Notes: generated by a model not told the origin, from the letters alone. Shown: positions 44,501 through 57,497, numbered from the stretch's first letter. The stretch is DNA of 64,000 bases from Coniferiporia sulphurascens (GCA_002794785.1 NBBA01000009.1:62001-126000); one strand, 5' to 3'. Numbers and translations are program-made.

Positions 44501-45690
44501 GGAACACCCACTCATCAAATTCAGCTGAATCACTAATGACCATCTTGCAAGCAACTGGGTTCCAGAATAGCCAGCCCTTGTAATCAGGAGGGTACCCTAA
44601 GAAGATGCACTTAAGCATATGGGACTCCAACTGTTTCCACTTGTCTTTCTTGACATGCACATAGGAGGTGCAGCCAAAGACATGAAAATGGGAGACATCT
44701 GGTTTCGACTTGAACCACATCTCAAAGGGAGTGGCATTCTTCAATGCAGATGTTGGAGAGCAGTTGTGAACATGGACAAAAGCAGCTACAGCGCCTGAGT
44801 ATTCCCCTTTGGGGCTCTGAAGCATGTGCTGGGGAACAGGAAACTCCAGGGGGGCCTAGGAAACCCCTCCATTATGGAGCAAGCTGTAGTGGTGGGGGGT
44901 AGTTCCCTCCACTGGCTCCAGAGCACTAAATCTGGTGTGGGTCCATGTAGGAGTAAGTCCTATTGTGGGCTTAAGTTAATTCCCAGAAACTAGCGGCACT
45001 CTACAGTGGAAAGCAGGGTAAGGGGGGGAATGTGTAGGGTAGGGGGGGGCACCCAATGGGTGGGGTAGTGCCTACGGTGCCACGACCCCCACTCGGAATG
45101 TCCTCCTGGCACGGCATGCCCTTCCCAATCCAGTGCACCATAGAGGACAGTGTGTCAGGTGTAAGTCCTACTGGTCAGGCTTCTATGTCACAAGGAAGGT
45201 GCACATGTAGTGGGGTCCTGCAAGGGTGCCCTTTAATTCTGGCCTTTGCCTGCCCTTGTCTGTTTGGCTTGGCCATAGTGATATGTACTCCTCCCTCCTT
45301 CATTCTCTTTACTAATAGGGACCCTACCCACCTTGGCTCCCTTTGGGGAGCAGAACCCCTGCCCAGTTTTGTGCAACACACAATGATGGGTGCCTCTGTT
45401 GTTTAATGGTTAGGGCCCCCCCTTCAGGGAGGCAGCTTGTAATTATGTAATACTGCAGGAATAATAATTTAAATTTAAAAAAAAAAAGCAGCTACAGCAT
45501 CCCACCAGAAGGTTGCAGGCAAATGTGCTTCATTGAGCATGGTAGTTATGCCCTCTGACAGAGTACAATTAGCATGCTCTGCAACTCCATTCTGATGGGG
45601 TTCCCCAGTAGGGCATCCCACAGGTGCACCTGTGGTCTGACCCACCACCTTATGTGTGCATAACATGCTTATCAAACACCCTACCAAAAC
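44501..45690 (-). mobile_element. Copia-type integrase fragment (minus), split by a chimeric element
   Basis: The minus strand from 45690 down encodes an integrase core end: HQNGVAEHANCTLSEGITTM and LPATFWWDAVAA. After the 44793-45487 insert it continues FVHVHNCSPTSAL, TPFEMWFKSKPDVSHFHVFGC and KCIFLGYPPDYKGW. These are hallmark Ty1/Copia integrase C-terminal segments (QNGVAER, FGC, CIFLGY). It stops at the LTR border at 44500, with no protease, RT or RNase H nearby. It is a fragment only, and linkage to LTR family A is not shown. Confidence 0.85.
44793..45487 (+). mobile_element. Chimeric retroelement 2: module R joined to a LINE 3' end
   Basis: Positions 44793 to about 45244 are non-coding module R. 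From about 45245 the sequence is LINE 3' UTR with hairpin, end motif and an A-rich tail (about 45464-45487). A perfect TSD GCAGCTACAGC (with preceding A residues up to AAAAGCAGCTACAGC) lies at 44782-44792 and 45488-45498. Removing the element rejoins the Copia integrase codons. The fused R-LINE unit therefore moved as one retrotransposed piece. Confidence 0.85.
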
Positions 45691-45755
45691 TTAACATTAA
45701 CCTACAGTACCCGTTGGATGACATACATCACTTCTTAGGAATGTACTCACCTCCC
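45691..45755. other. Short unassigned segment
   Basis: 65 bp between the Copia integrase fragment and LINE M4. It may be more Copia sequence, but I cannot recognise it. Confidence 0.4.
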
Positions 45756-46202
45756 TTTATTATTATTATTATTATTATTATTATTCCTGCAGTATTACAT
45801 AATTAAAAGCTGCCCCCCCCTGAAGGGGGGGCCCTAACTACATAATAATGGAGGTGCCTGTCATCATGCATTGCATGACACTGGGTGGGGGCTCTGCTCC
45901 CTGAAGGGTGCCAAAGTGTGAAGAGCCCCTATTTAGTAAATGAAATGCAAGAAGGAGGAATACATATCGCTATGAGAAAACCAAGCAGGCAAAGGCAGGT
46001 TAAAGTAAGAAGCTTAGAAATGAGAAAGGGATGGTGTGAGCACTGGCTGAGACATATCTGTAGGAATTCAAAAGGCAGAAACTAGTCAAGAGGAAAGGGA
46101 GGAAGCATACCTGAGAGCTCCAAAAGGGCTGGGTCTGAGTCCTGGGTTTGTGGTCTGAGCATGTGATGCATGTAATCCCTTAGGAGGATGGCTCTATTGA
46201 GC
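45756..46202 (-). mobile_element. LINE M4 (minus), short 3' fragment
   Basis: (TTA)n tail (about 45757-45785), 3' UTR with hairpin, and the last ORF2 codons up to about 46186, followed by about 16 bp of unknown origin before the next LINE tail. No clear TSD was found. This is a heavily 5'-truncated copy. Confidence 0.78.
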
Positions 46203-48746
46203 TTTATTATTATTATTATTATTATTCCTGCAGTATTACATAATTACAAGCCGCCCCCCTGAAGGGGGGGCCCTAACTACATAACAATGGAGGCGCCCAT
46301 CATTGCACATTGCACAGAACTGGGCAGGGGCTCTGCACCCCAAGGGGTGCTGAAGTGTGAAGAGCCCCTATTTAGTGGAAGAAACATGAGTAGGAGGAAT
46401 ACATATTGCTACAAACAAACCAAGCAGGTGAGGGCAGGTAAGGTAAGAAGCTTAGAAATGAGAAAGGGATGGTGTGAGCACTGGCCAAGACATATCCATA
46501 GGAATTCAAAAGGCAGACATTAGTCCAAGGAAAAGGGGGGAAGTGTACCTGACAGCTCCAAAAGGACTGGGTCTGAGTCCTGGGTTCAAGGTCCGAGCAT
46601 ATGACACATGTAGTCCCATAGGAGGTCCAGATCCATATCCTTGTCAGTTGAGTGGCCATCCAAGTCCATCGCAGCAAAGGTGAGCCAGATGGAACCTGTG
46701 GCACAGTCAGAAAGGCAGTTTAGATGCCTCATCAGCTTAAGCCAGCAGCGCAAAACCAGTAGGCGGTTTTCATCAGCCCACTCTGAGTGGTGGACTGGAA
46801 GAGGTACCCAAGGTGGCCATACACATTGTATCCAAGGTTGGAAGGTGCTGCAGCCACCTAGGATGTGGGCGGTCGACTGCACAGGCCAGGGGGGGTGGTT
46901 GTGCCACCTGCAATGCGAGATCAGGCCATGCCTGTGCCAGTAGGCTGAGTCGAAGCTCAACCAGTAACCCCCGTAGGGACCAGCATGACTGAGGACCTGA
47001 GCAACTGCAGAAAGCTCATTGCAAGGGTGGTTGACCAAATGCATGAGCAGCTTTTGAGGTCGGCAAGATGGGAGGCTGTGAACCGCCAAGTATTTGTCAG
47101 AAGTTGAGGTGAGGGGGTGGGTGAGCAAGAGGGTCCACTGGTACATAAGCATGCAGATGGTGACTTCTTTTAGCATGGAGGTGGAGGACTTTAAGTCAGA
47201 TGGGGGGGAGCTTGGTTGCCAGTTTTGCTTCCATGTCAGCCCATTCATTGCCAGGGATGTCCAAGTGGCCAGGACACCATATGAAGTGAACGGTGAGCTG
47301 GGGGTACAAGTCCAGCAGAGTCTCCACACCCACTTTCCAGATGTGGAGGAGGTGGGCACCAGGAGTGGTGGTCCACATTCGGAAAAGGTGCAGTGCAGTC
47401 AGTGAATTGGACAAAAAGAAGATGTCCAATGTGACACTCAACTGGGACAGGAGGCGGCACACAACCCAGCCAGGGGCCATAGCGAGGGAGAACTCCTCAG
47501 CATCTGTGGCAGTAGTGCAGGTGGGGGATTCAAGTCAGCATGACTGGAGTCAGGTGAGGCCGAGCATGGCGCAGATTGCAGATCCAGACTTCTTGTCTAT
47601 ACATGAGCCATCAGTGAAGACTTGGACATGGGGGGTGGTTCCCAAGTTGCATGCAGCTGCCACAAATTGCTTGTGGGTGGCGGCGCTGACTGGGGTGATG
47701 GGGGTGGTAAAGCAGATGTGGCCATTGGTGAAGGCCAGAGGGTCCATCCATGGGGGATGTGTGTATGCAGGGACCTGTTGAACCTGGGGGGCTTGGACCT
47801 GCAGAGAAAGGGAGAAAGGTCTGTTAGCTACATTTTTTAATAATTTGTGGCCAATAGAATGGGGGGTGCGCCATAGGCATAGAGAATGGGTTGTCTTTAT
47901 ATATTTGAAATAGAAAGAAAGAGGGGGAATGGAACAAAGAAAATTTGTGGAATGGGGGGAGGCACCTTTGAAGACACCCAGGATCCAGCAACAAGCCATG
48001 TTTTGCATGGCCTGAAGGTGGTTTACCAATGTTTTTTGGTGGCGGCCATGGTACCATACCGGCGCCCCCCATGACAGGACAGAGCAAACACAGGAGGTGT
48101 TACAATTTTCCTTTACCTTTCCCTATTGTGCTGACTCACTTCCTCTTCATCATCATCAGTCAGTGCAACTCCCCCATTTCTCTTCCTTACTCATCCTTAT
48201 TCACCTTGCAACATAATACACCATGATGATGCCATATCGCACCATCATGACGTGCTTTGCTTACTGATAGCCCTACCTGTATTACCAAGACATTCCTTGG
48301 GTTTCCATGACCTTCCATAGCCATGTAAACTACCCTACACAGGCCGCTACAGTAGTAAATACATAGAGTAGCATATAAGCATGTAATGTAGATCGCACAA
48401 GCCCTAAGCTTGTGCTCTTTGTTCATACAAGCCCATTATATGCACCTCAGTGCCCTCTGTGTGCTCTACCTCCTCATCTGGCATTTCGTCGTAACCCGAC
48501 TCCTTTGAAGAAGCCCACCGCAGATCTTCTCGACGATCAGGAAGCCCCATTGCCGATCATCCCCACCTTATGACATCTAGGAAGCCCTGTTGCTGTACAA
48601 CCTGTCCCGACGATCAGGAAGCCCCGATGTCGATCATCATGTAACCGTTGAGCTTAACAGGAGGTATAGAGGCAGTGGAGGAGGAGTGCCAAGATGCCAT
48701 GTTGGGTGTTTCCCAGGATGCGGAGTGCAGCAAGGGTCGAGAGGCC
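46203..48746 (-). mobile_element. LINE M5 (minus), 3' part
   Basis: (TTA)n tail (about 46204-46226), 3' UTR, ORF2 C-terminal cluster, RNase H and RT. A family A LTR is at 48098-48659. It is interrupted at 48746 by full-length LINE P2 and continues at 55150-57629. Confidence 0.85.
48098..48659 (+). repeat. Solo LTR, family A
   Basis: 562 bp, TGTTACAATT to GAGCTTAACA, with perfect 5-bp TSD GGAGG (48093-48097, 48660-48664). It lies within RT of LINE M5. Confidence 0.92.
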
Positions 48747-48804
48747 ACCTTCTTGACCAGTAACTACCACCATCTAACTAGTGTGGGCAGCTAAAACTCC
48801 CCCA

Positions 48805-50840
48805 ATGTCAGACAACTGTGGTCCTCCTCATCATACCCGACCCCCAGCCCCCCAGTCCTCATTGGCTAGTCTGGCCGCTGCCAGGGCCTCCGAAGCCGCC
48901 TACAACTGGGCCGCCGCCAGAGTCACTGCCACCGCCCTCCACAGAACAGCTGCCCCCACCACCCCCACCGCCAACCCCCCCCAGGTCCCGACCTCCTCCC
49001 CAGATGTTCTCACCCCCTCCCCCAACATTGACAACTCCCAATTGGTGTCGGCCTACGACTTTACTGCCCAAGCGCACAATGAGTCGAGGCACACATCCTG
49101 TGCGGGCTCCCTGGCCTCATCGGTAGGGTTGATCCATGCCTCCAATGAGTTCGGTGAAACCGCCCCAGGAATGGCGGTTGACCCCCATACCCCTCTGCAA
49201 CAGGTGGGAGGTGCAAGCCTCAGACAGAAACATTCCTCTACCGCCATGTCGCCTCTCACCCCAAGAGCACCCCCAGCTCAAGCACAATACAAACCCCATA
49301 CCTCAGGGTTCATGTACACCATCTCATACACCCTAGAAGACTTCAACATGAAGACCAAGGACACCTCCATTGCCTCCACCGACATTAGGGCAGCTCAGTT
49401 TGTTGGCGACCTCCTCTGGAACACCCAGCAGACCATCACCTGCCTAGTGGAGGAAAAGAAGGACCCTCAATTCATCATCCTCTGCAATGTGGAAATGGCC
49501 TACAACTTTGTGAGGAAGGGGGAAGGGGGAAGGACTTGCCCTCCCAGAACCCTTCACCCCAGCTCACCCCCTCCAAGGGACCCTCGGCACAGCACCTGTG
49601 ACCCCAGAAATGAAGGCACTGACTGATGCAGTCAAATGCTTGACCACTGATGTTGCCCCTATTTCACATCAGATGGCTTCTATCAGTTCTAGGCCCGCCC
49701 CCTGCCAACAGCAACAGCAACAACAACAACCCACCACCCAGGCCACCATCACAGTCGCCCCCACCTCCTATGTGCAAGTAGCCGCAGCAGCGGCCCCTCC
49801 AACAACCGCCAACCCCATCCCAGTGGCTCCGGCTGCTGGGGCAGTCATCAACCGGTGCAGAAGAAGAAGAAGTGCACATGTAAGGTGCCCCCCCCCCACC
49901 CACTATGTATGCCAAGGACCCAACCCTGGTATTCACCCTGACTGTCAGCATTCATGCTGAAAACAAGAAGTCTGCAATGGCCCTTACCAAGACGTCTTGT
50001 GAGTTTTTTGCCTCCCTCCCCACCACAGACCAAGTCCCAGTCCTTTCCTCTTCTTTCAATGTAAAGGGGAACATCATGACCACATTTGCGGTGTGCCCCT
50101 CCTCTGCTAACCCAACCACAGAGACGATCATTGATCGGCACTCCACAGCATTTGCCTCCCATATGCACACAGAGTGCATTGCCCTGGGAGTTCCCATCCC
50201 AGTGTCATTCTTGCTGACCCCCTCCAGAATCCACCCCTGGTCCACACTCCGCATCTCTATGGTGCCATGCAAGGATTTCCTGTTTGGCCAGAACAGACAC
50301 ACCATCACCAAGAAGGCCCTCATGGCCAAAATCCGGCACAACCCAGCACTCCACAACCTTGACTTTGTAGTCACCCCTCACTTCATTGCCACTGAGGACC
50401 ACCTGCCGATGCTCGACAGGTGCCCAGTGGTCTTCTCCTTCATCAACCCCAATGGCTCCACTTGCAAGCACTCCCTCAAGAGGCCACATGTCTGGATGTT
50501 TGGATCCACCCTCCGGCTTTCCATCCCACCCGTTTGCCCCACCCTCACTCAGTGTGAGAGGTGCCAGGGCCTCGGACATGGGACCAAGGGCTGCCGAGCC
50601 CATGCTTGCTGCGCTGACTGCACAGGTGCCCACTTGACCCACAATCATCGCAAATCATCTGCCCACTGCACAACTGACACAGTGCCCGAAGGCGACACAT
50701 GCCCCCACCCCCACATCTGCACCAGCTGCAAAGGCGACCATCCCGCTACCCTACCAGCCTGCCCCAAGAAGAGGTGTTACTGCTAAATCGAAGAGGCCCT
50801 TGCTGCCGACCCCAATGACAAACAGATGGAGGAGCTATGA
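48805..50840 (+). pseudogene. ORF1 of LINE P2, frameshifted
   Basis: The ATG at 48805 opens MSDNCGPPHH and an Ala/Pro-rich N-terminus. Then FMYTISYTLEDFN and FVGDLLWNTQQTI (about 49396), a frame change near 49560, a Gln-rich stretch (about 49710-49735), another frame change near 49890, MYAKDPTLVFTL, and the knuckles CERCQGLGHGTKGC, CADCTGAHLTHNH and CTSCKGDHP (about 50551-50745). TAA at 50784 replaces a codon that reads Gln in the M5 copy (CYCQIKEAL). ORF1 ends with TGA at 50838-50840, overlapping the ORF2 ATG. Confidence 0.78.
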
Positions 50841-53800
50841 TAGAGACACTCTGTATCTTGCAGTGGAATGCCACCTGCTCACTTGTGGCGATACATTCCC
50901 TAATTCCCATCCTCACAACTGACCCCTCCCCACTGCACCTAATTCTGATCCAGGAACCCCCCTGGTATCAAATTGGCCTGCAACCCTCCCTCACCAACCC
51001 TATTGGCACTCTGGTACTCAACGTCCCCTCCATCCCTTGATACATGCCAATTCTACCACCAGAGGTTTGCCCTTGGGTAGTCACATATGTATCAAGAGCC
51101 CTCCCTCCCACCTCCTGGTCGATCCTTGGAGCCGTGTCCCACGGCACCAATGTACTTACGGTGGAGGTCCGATCCCAACTCACCCTCCAGGTGTGCAACT
51201 ACTATGGCACCCCCTGGATTGAGCGCACCCCTCCCCACAGTACCCAGGTGAGTCCTTTCTATTTTCACTCCCCTCGGTGCTAGCCACCACTCTACTTGTG
51301 GCAGGTGACTTCAACCATTGCCACCACACATGGTCTGAACTCACAGCCACATGGTGAGATGGCTTGGGGGTGCAACCCCTCGATGATTTTTTCCGTGGGC
51401 ATGGCCTGGCGCCTGCTCACCTTCCTGACTCTGATTCACGACCCAATGGCAACCATCATTGGTGTCCCATTGACATGATCTGGGCCCCACCCATGGTCAA
51501 CCCCGACTCTATCCTAGGTTCAGCTACCTCTGACCCCTCATCGCTGTCTGACCATGCCATCCTGTGATGGTCACTGCCCTTTTGGCCCCCCCCTCCTGTC
51601 CTAAAGATGCTCCGGCTGTTACCAGCTGACAAGGAGGAATAGACCGACATCGCCTTCCCTCTTCTCAAAGAAGCCTTCCGCCTCCCGGGGCTTGACATCC
51701 ACACCCTGGACACCAAAGCTCAGGTGGTCATCAACTCTATGGTTGCTGCCCTCCAGCCATTCACCCACCTCTCCAAGCTGTCGAAAACAGAAGTCCCATG
51801 GTGGTCACCCCACTGCAAGACCCTCCTATCCACTATCTCAATGGCCACCACCCCCCTCCAGTGCTCATCAGCACAATGTGCCTTCAAAAGAGGCATTAGG
51901 ACGGCCAAATGGCAGTTCTACGCTGACCAGGCTTCGGAAGCGGACGCCTCCAACATCTGGAACTGGGCCAAGCGTGGCCTCGGCAACCGACCCACCCCCA
52001 TCCCATCGCTAAAACGGCGAGATGGCTCCTTCACCCAGACAGATGAGGAGAAAGGTGAGCTTTTTTGCAATACTTTCTTCATGCCCCCCCCCCCACCCCA
52101 GGCAGTGGCCGCCACCCTGCTGCCACCCCCTCAACCAGCTGCCCCGCCCATACTCCTTCCAGAGCTTATGGGGGCACTGGCCGACACATCCAACTTGTCA
52201 GCACTGGGCCTCTCAGGAATAGGCTACCGCCCCCTGAAATGGGTGGTGGATGCCTACCCCAATGAGATTCTCACACTTATCAATGACTGCCTGCACTTGG
52301 GGCACCATCCTGCATGCTGGTGGGTGGCAAAAGTAGTGATGCTCAGGAAGCCTAACAAGAAGGACCCCTTCTTGCCATGATCCTATTGGCCCATTACCCT
52401 TGAGGAGACACTTGGGAAACTCCTCAAGAAAATCATTGCTAACTGGCTCCAGTTCCTCGCTAACACAAGGGACTGGCTACCACCTAACAAATACGGGGGG
52501 CACCAAGGCCATTCAGTCTACAATGCTGCCCAACACCTTCTACAGATTGCAGAGTGTGCCCACTTGGAGAGCCGTGTCTGTTCGGTCCTAGTGGTTGACA
52601 TTCAGGGTTTCTTTGACTTGGTGCACCCCCAACTCCTTCACTGACAACTGTTGGACCTCGGTTGCATGCCAGACATGGCTGACTAGTGTTTGTCCTTCAT
52701 GACAGACCAGCAGGTTGCTGTTGCCTTCGACAGCACCACCCTCCCTACTGCCCCTAAACCAGATTTCGGCACCCCACATGGATTGCCCATCTCCCCCATC
52801 CTGTCGATGATATTTGTGGGCATGGTCCTTCAGCACTTCCACCAAGCCGGCACCACCACCCTAGCATATGTTGACGATCACTTACTAATATGTGTTGGCC
52901 CCTCAGTAGCATCCAACTGCCACTCTCTTGCCTGTGCATACCAACAACTCAACATGCTCTTCAGCACCATTGGTCTCAACATCAAAGCGGCCAAGACAGA
53001 GTGTCTCCACTTCCACCCACCAAGGCGATGCACTGGGTATGACAGCTGGGACACAGCCAGCATCCAAGTGGACCCCAACACCCTGATCCGCCCCTCAATC
53101 CGACTCCGGTGGTTGGGGATATGGTGGGACCTGGGCCTCTCTTTCAAGCCCCATGTTGAGTGAATGTGATCCAAGGGGCTCTCCACCCTCGCCACCCTCC
53201 ACATCCTGGGCAACACCCAACGCGGCATATTGGCCCTTCTCCTCTGCTGCCTATATACCTCCTGCATCTGATCTGTCCTGTCATGGGGGGTGCCAGTCTG
53301 GTACCATGGCTGCTGCCACAAAACTCTGGTAAACCGCCTCCAGGCCATGCAAAACATGGCCTGCCACTGGATTCTGGGCATCTTCAAAGGCACCTCCCCC
53401 CACTCCACAAATTTTCTTTGTTCTGTTCCCCCTCTCCCTTTCTATTTTGAATATATAAAGATGACCCATTCTCTGTGCCTCTGGCACACCCCTCACTCTA
53501 TTGGCCAAAAACTATTTAAAAACATAGCTAACAGACCTTTTTCACTTTCTCTGCAGGTCCGAGCCCCCTGGGTTCAACGGGTCCCTGCATACACGCATCC
53601 CCCATGGACAGACCCCCTGGCCTTCACTAAAGGCTGTGTCCGCTTTACCACCCCTGCCACCCCAGTCAGTGCTGACACCCAAAAACAATTTGTGAAGGCT
53701 GTGTGCGAACTTGGCTCCACCCCCCACATCCAAGTATTCACCAACAGCTCCCACATTGACAACAAATCAGGCTTGGCCATCTGCACAATGCTCGGCCCCA

Positions 53801-54752
53801 CACGGCTCCGGTCATGTAAACTGGAGTCCCCCACCTGCGCTACTGCCACAGATGCCGAGGAGTTCTCCCTCGCCACAGCCCTGGGCTGGGTAGCACACCG
53901 CCTCCTGGCACAACTGCATGTCACATCAGATTTCTTCTTCCTGTCTGATTTGCTGACTGCACTCCACCTCTTCTGCACCTGGGCTACTGCTCCTGGTGCC
54001 CACCTCCTCCACATCTGGAAAGTGGGTGTGGAGACTCTGCTGGACTTGTACCCCCAGCTCACCATTCACTTCATATGGTGCCCCAGTCACTCGGACATCC
54101 CTGGAAATGAATGGGCTGACATGGAAGTGAAACTGGAAACTGAGCTCCCGCCATCCAACTTAAAGCCCTCCACCTCCATGCTAAAAGAAATCGCCATCCA
54201 CACCCTCATGGACTGGTGGACCCTCTTGCTTGCCTGCCCCCTCGCCTCAATGGCCGATAAATACCTGGCAGTACATGGCATCTCTTCCTACCGACCTCGA
54301 AAGTTGCTCATGCACTTGGTCAACCACCCTTGCAATGAGCTTGCTGCAGTCGTGCTGGTCCCTATGGGGGCTACTGGCTGAGCTTCAACTCAGCCTACCA
54401 GTGCAGGCATGGCCTGATCTTGCATTGCAGGTGGCACAACCACCCCCCCTGGCCTGTGCAGTCAACTGCCCACATCATAGGCAGCTGTAGCACATTCCAC
54501 CTGTGGATACAATGTGTATGGCCACCTTGGGTCCCTCTCCCAGTCCACCACTCAGAGTGGGCTGATGAAAACTGCCTCACAGTTTTGCACCATTTGCTTA
54601 AGCTGACAGGACATCTCAACTGCCTTTCTGACAGGGCCACAGGCACCATCAGGCTAGCATTTGCCATGATGGACTTGGATGGCCACCCAACTGACAAAGA
54701 TATGGACCTGGACCTCCCATGGGATTACATGTGTCATATGCTTGGACCCTGA
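50837..54752 (+). pseudogene. ORF2 of LINE P2, strongly decayed
   Basis: It starts MIETLCILQWNATCS at the ATGA overlap. The endonuclease keeps QEPPWYQ, VAGDFNHCHHTWSEL (about 51301) and LSDHAIL. RT has KPNKKDPF (about 52348), VVDIQGFFDLVH, GTPHGLPISPIL (H for Q) and YVDDHLLI (about 52868). RNase H has VFTNSSHI (degraded TDGS), FFLSDLLTAL and WCPSHSDIPGNEWAD. The C-terminal cluster has HCRWHNHPPW and AHIIGSC. TGA/TAG codons are frequent (for example 51038, 52378, 53161, 54379), with frameshifts near 51240-51290 and 54350. Confidence 0.78.
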
Positions 54753-55299
54753 ACCCAGGACTCAGACCCGGCCCTTTTGGAGCTCTCAGGTATGCTTCCC
54801 CCTTTTTCTCTTGACTAGTGCCCACCTTTCGAATTCCTATGGATATGTCTCAGCCGGTGCTCTTGCCATCCCCTTCTCATTTCTAAGCTTCTTACCTTAA
54901 CCTGCCTTCATCCACTTGGTTTGTTTGTAGCAATATGTATCCCTCCTTCTCATGTTTCTTCCTTAAATAGGGGCTCTCCACACTTCAGCACCCTTCAGGG
55001 AGCAGAGCCCCCACCCAGTTTTGTGTGATGCGCAATGACGGATGCCTCTGTTGTTATGTAGTTAGGGCCCTCCCTTCAGGGGGGCAGCTTGTAATTATGT
55101 AATACTGCAGGAATAATAAATAAATAAATAAAAAGAGGGTCAAGAGGCCCTTCAAGCGCATGCACTCTACATGGGCTTTGAACAAGAGGCCCAGATCCCA
55201 CCATATACCCAACCAGCAGAGCAGGATTGAAGGGTGGATCAGGGTGTTAGGGTCAACTTGAACCCCAGCTGTTTCCCAGCCATCATAGCCAGTGCATTG

Positions 55300-57497
55300 T
55301 CAAGGTGGGTGGAAGTGGAGACACTCTGTCTTGGTGGCTTCAATATTGAGACCAATGGTGCCGAAGAGGGTGTCAAGTTGGTGGTAGGCATGTGCCAGAG
55401 TGCGGCAGTTGGATGCCACAGATGGACCTACACAGATTAGTAAATGGTCATCAATGTATGCAAGGGCGGTGGTGCTGGCTTGGTGAAAGCGCCAGAGGAC
55501 CACTCCTGCAAAGATTGTTGACAGGATAGGGGAGACTGGCAAGCCCTGGGGGGTGCCAAAGTCAGGTTTGGGTGCGGTAGGGAGGGTGGTGCCGTTGAAA
55601 GCAATGGTGACCTGCTGGTCCATCATGAAGGATAGGCACCAGTTGGCCATGTCTGGTGTGCAACCAAGGTCCAGCAATTGCTGGTGGAGGAGTTGAGGGT
55701 GTACTGAGTCGAAGAAGCCCTGGATGTCGACCGCCAGGACCGAGCATACAAGGCCCTCTGAGTGGGCACATTCTGCAACTTGTAAGAGGTGCTGGGCAGT
55801 GTTGTAAACAGAATGTCCCTGATGCCCCCTGTATTGGTTAGGTGGTAGCCAGTCCCTCATGTTAGCAAGGAACTGGAGCCAGTTAGCAATGATTTTCTTG
55901 AGGAGTTTCCCAAGTGTCTCCTCAAGGGTAATGGGCCAATAGGATCATGGCAAGAAGGGGTCCTTCTTGTTAGGCTTCCTGAGCATCACTACTTTTGCCA
56001 CCCGCCAGCATGCAGGGTGGTGCCCCAAGTGCAGGCAGTCATTGATAAGTGTGAGAATCTCTTCAGGGTAGGCTTCCACCACCCATTTCAGGGGGCGGTA
56101 GCCTATTCCTGAGAGGCCCGGAGCCAACAGGTTGGATGTGTTGGCCAGTGCCCCCATAAGCTCCGAAAGGAGGATGGGTGGGGCAGCTGGTTGGGGGGGT
56201 GGCAGCGGGGTGGTGGCTGCTGCCTGGGGTGGGGGGGGGGGGGGGGGGCATGAAGAAAGTTTCATGAAAGAGCTCACCTTTCTCGTCATCTGACTGGGTG
56301 AAGGAGCCGTCTCGCCATTTGAGCAAGGGGATGGGGGTGGGTCAGTTGCCGAGGCCATGTTTGGCCCAGTTCCAGATGTTGGAGGCATCCACTTCTGAAG
56401 CCTGGTCAGCATAGAACTGCCATTTGGCCGTCCTGACGCCCCTTTTGAAGGCCCATCGTGCAGATGAATGCTGGAGGGGGGTGGCTGCCATCGAGATGGT
56501 GGATAGGAGGGTCTTGCAGTGGGGTGACCACCATGGGACTTCTGTTTTCAATGGTTTTGTGAGTCAGGTGAATGGCTGGAGGGTGGCAACCATAGAGTTG
56601 ATGACCACCTTAGCTTTGATATCCAGGGCATGGGTGTCGAGCCCCGGGAGTCAGAAGGCTGCTTTGAGGAGAGGGAAGGTGGTGTCAGTCCATTCCTCCT
56701 TGTCAGCTGGGAGCAACCAGCATTTATTTAGGACAGGAGGGGGGGCCAAAATGGCAGTGACCACTGAAGGATGGCATGGTTGGACAGTGGGGAGTGGTTG
56801 GAGGTAGCCAAATCTAGAATAGAGTCAGGGTTGACTGTGGGTGGGGCCCAGATCATGTCAATGGGGCACCAATGCCTATTGCCATCAGGCCATGAGTCAG
56901 AGTCAGGAAGGTGGGCAGGCACCAGGCCATGCCCACGGAAAAAGTCATTGAGGGGTTGTGCCCCCAAGTCATCTGCCATGTGGCTGAGAGTTCGGACCAC
57001 ATGTGGTGGCAATGGTTGAAGTCGCCTGCCACAAGTAGAGTGGTGGCTAGCACCGAGGGGAGTGAAAACAGGAAAGACTCACCTGGGTACCAGGGGGAGG
57101 CATTCTCATGGTCCGGAGTGTGCATGCCATAGAAGTTGCACACTCTGATGGTGAGTTGGGAGCAGACCTCCACTGTCAATACGTTGGTGCTGTGGGATGC
57201 GGCTTCGAGGATCGACCAGGAGGTAGGGGGGAGGGCCTGGGATACATATGTGACTACACGAGGGCGAACCTCTGGTGGTAGAACAGGAAAATAGCCCAGG
57301 ATGGTGGGGACATTGAGTACCAGGGTGCCAGTGGGGTCGGTGAGGGAGGTTTGCAGTCCGATTTGATACCAGGGGGGTTCCTGAATAAGAATTAGGTGTG
57401 GAGGGGAGGGGTCAGTTGTGAGGATGGGAATTAAGGAATTTATCACCGCTAATGAGCGGGCAGCATTCCACTGCAAGATAGAGAGTGTCTCTATCAT
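55300..57497 (-). pseudogene. ORF2 of LINE M5, N-terminal half (endonuclease, RT)
   Basis: The start ATG at 57495-57497 (MIETLSILQWNAARS) overlaps the ORF1 stop in the ATGA arrangement. Endonuclease: QEPPWYQ (about 57385), VAGDFNHCHHMW (about 57030). RT: KPNKKDPFL (about 55960), AVDIQGFFDSVH (about 55720), GTPQGLPVSPIL (about 55550), YIDDHLLI (about 55450). The proline-rich linker between endonuclease and RT contains a C/G homopolymer (18 G at 56231-56248). TGA codons and small shifts, including one around 56900-57000, interrupt it. Confidence 0.77.

Larger units (their letters stand above)
48747..55135 (+). mobile_element. Full-length LINE P2 inserted in LINE M5
   Basis: About 6.39 kb. It starts CCTTCTTGACCAGTAAC and ends in an AAATAAATAAATA-type tail (about 55111-55135). 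Flanks AGGGTCGAGAGGCC (48733-48746) and AGGGTCAAGAGGCC (55136-55149) form a 14-bp TSD with one transition. Both sides continue the minus-strand RT of M5. More stops and frameshifts than in P1 suggest greater age. Confidence 0.88.

Noticed and set aside
43940..45690. LTR plus Copia fragment as one Copia element
   Set aside because: The integrase middle abuts the LTR directly, with no primer-binding site, polypurine tract, RT or RNase H. The flanks indicate recombination.
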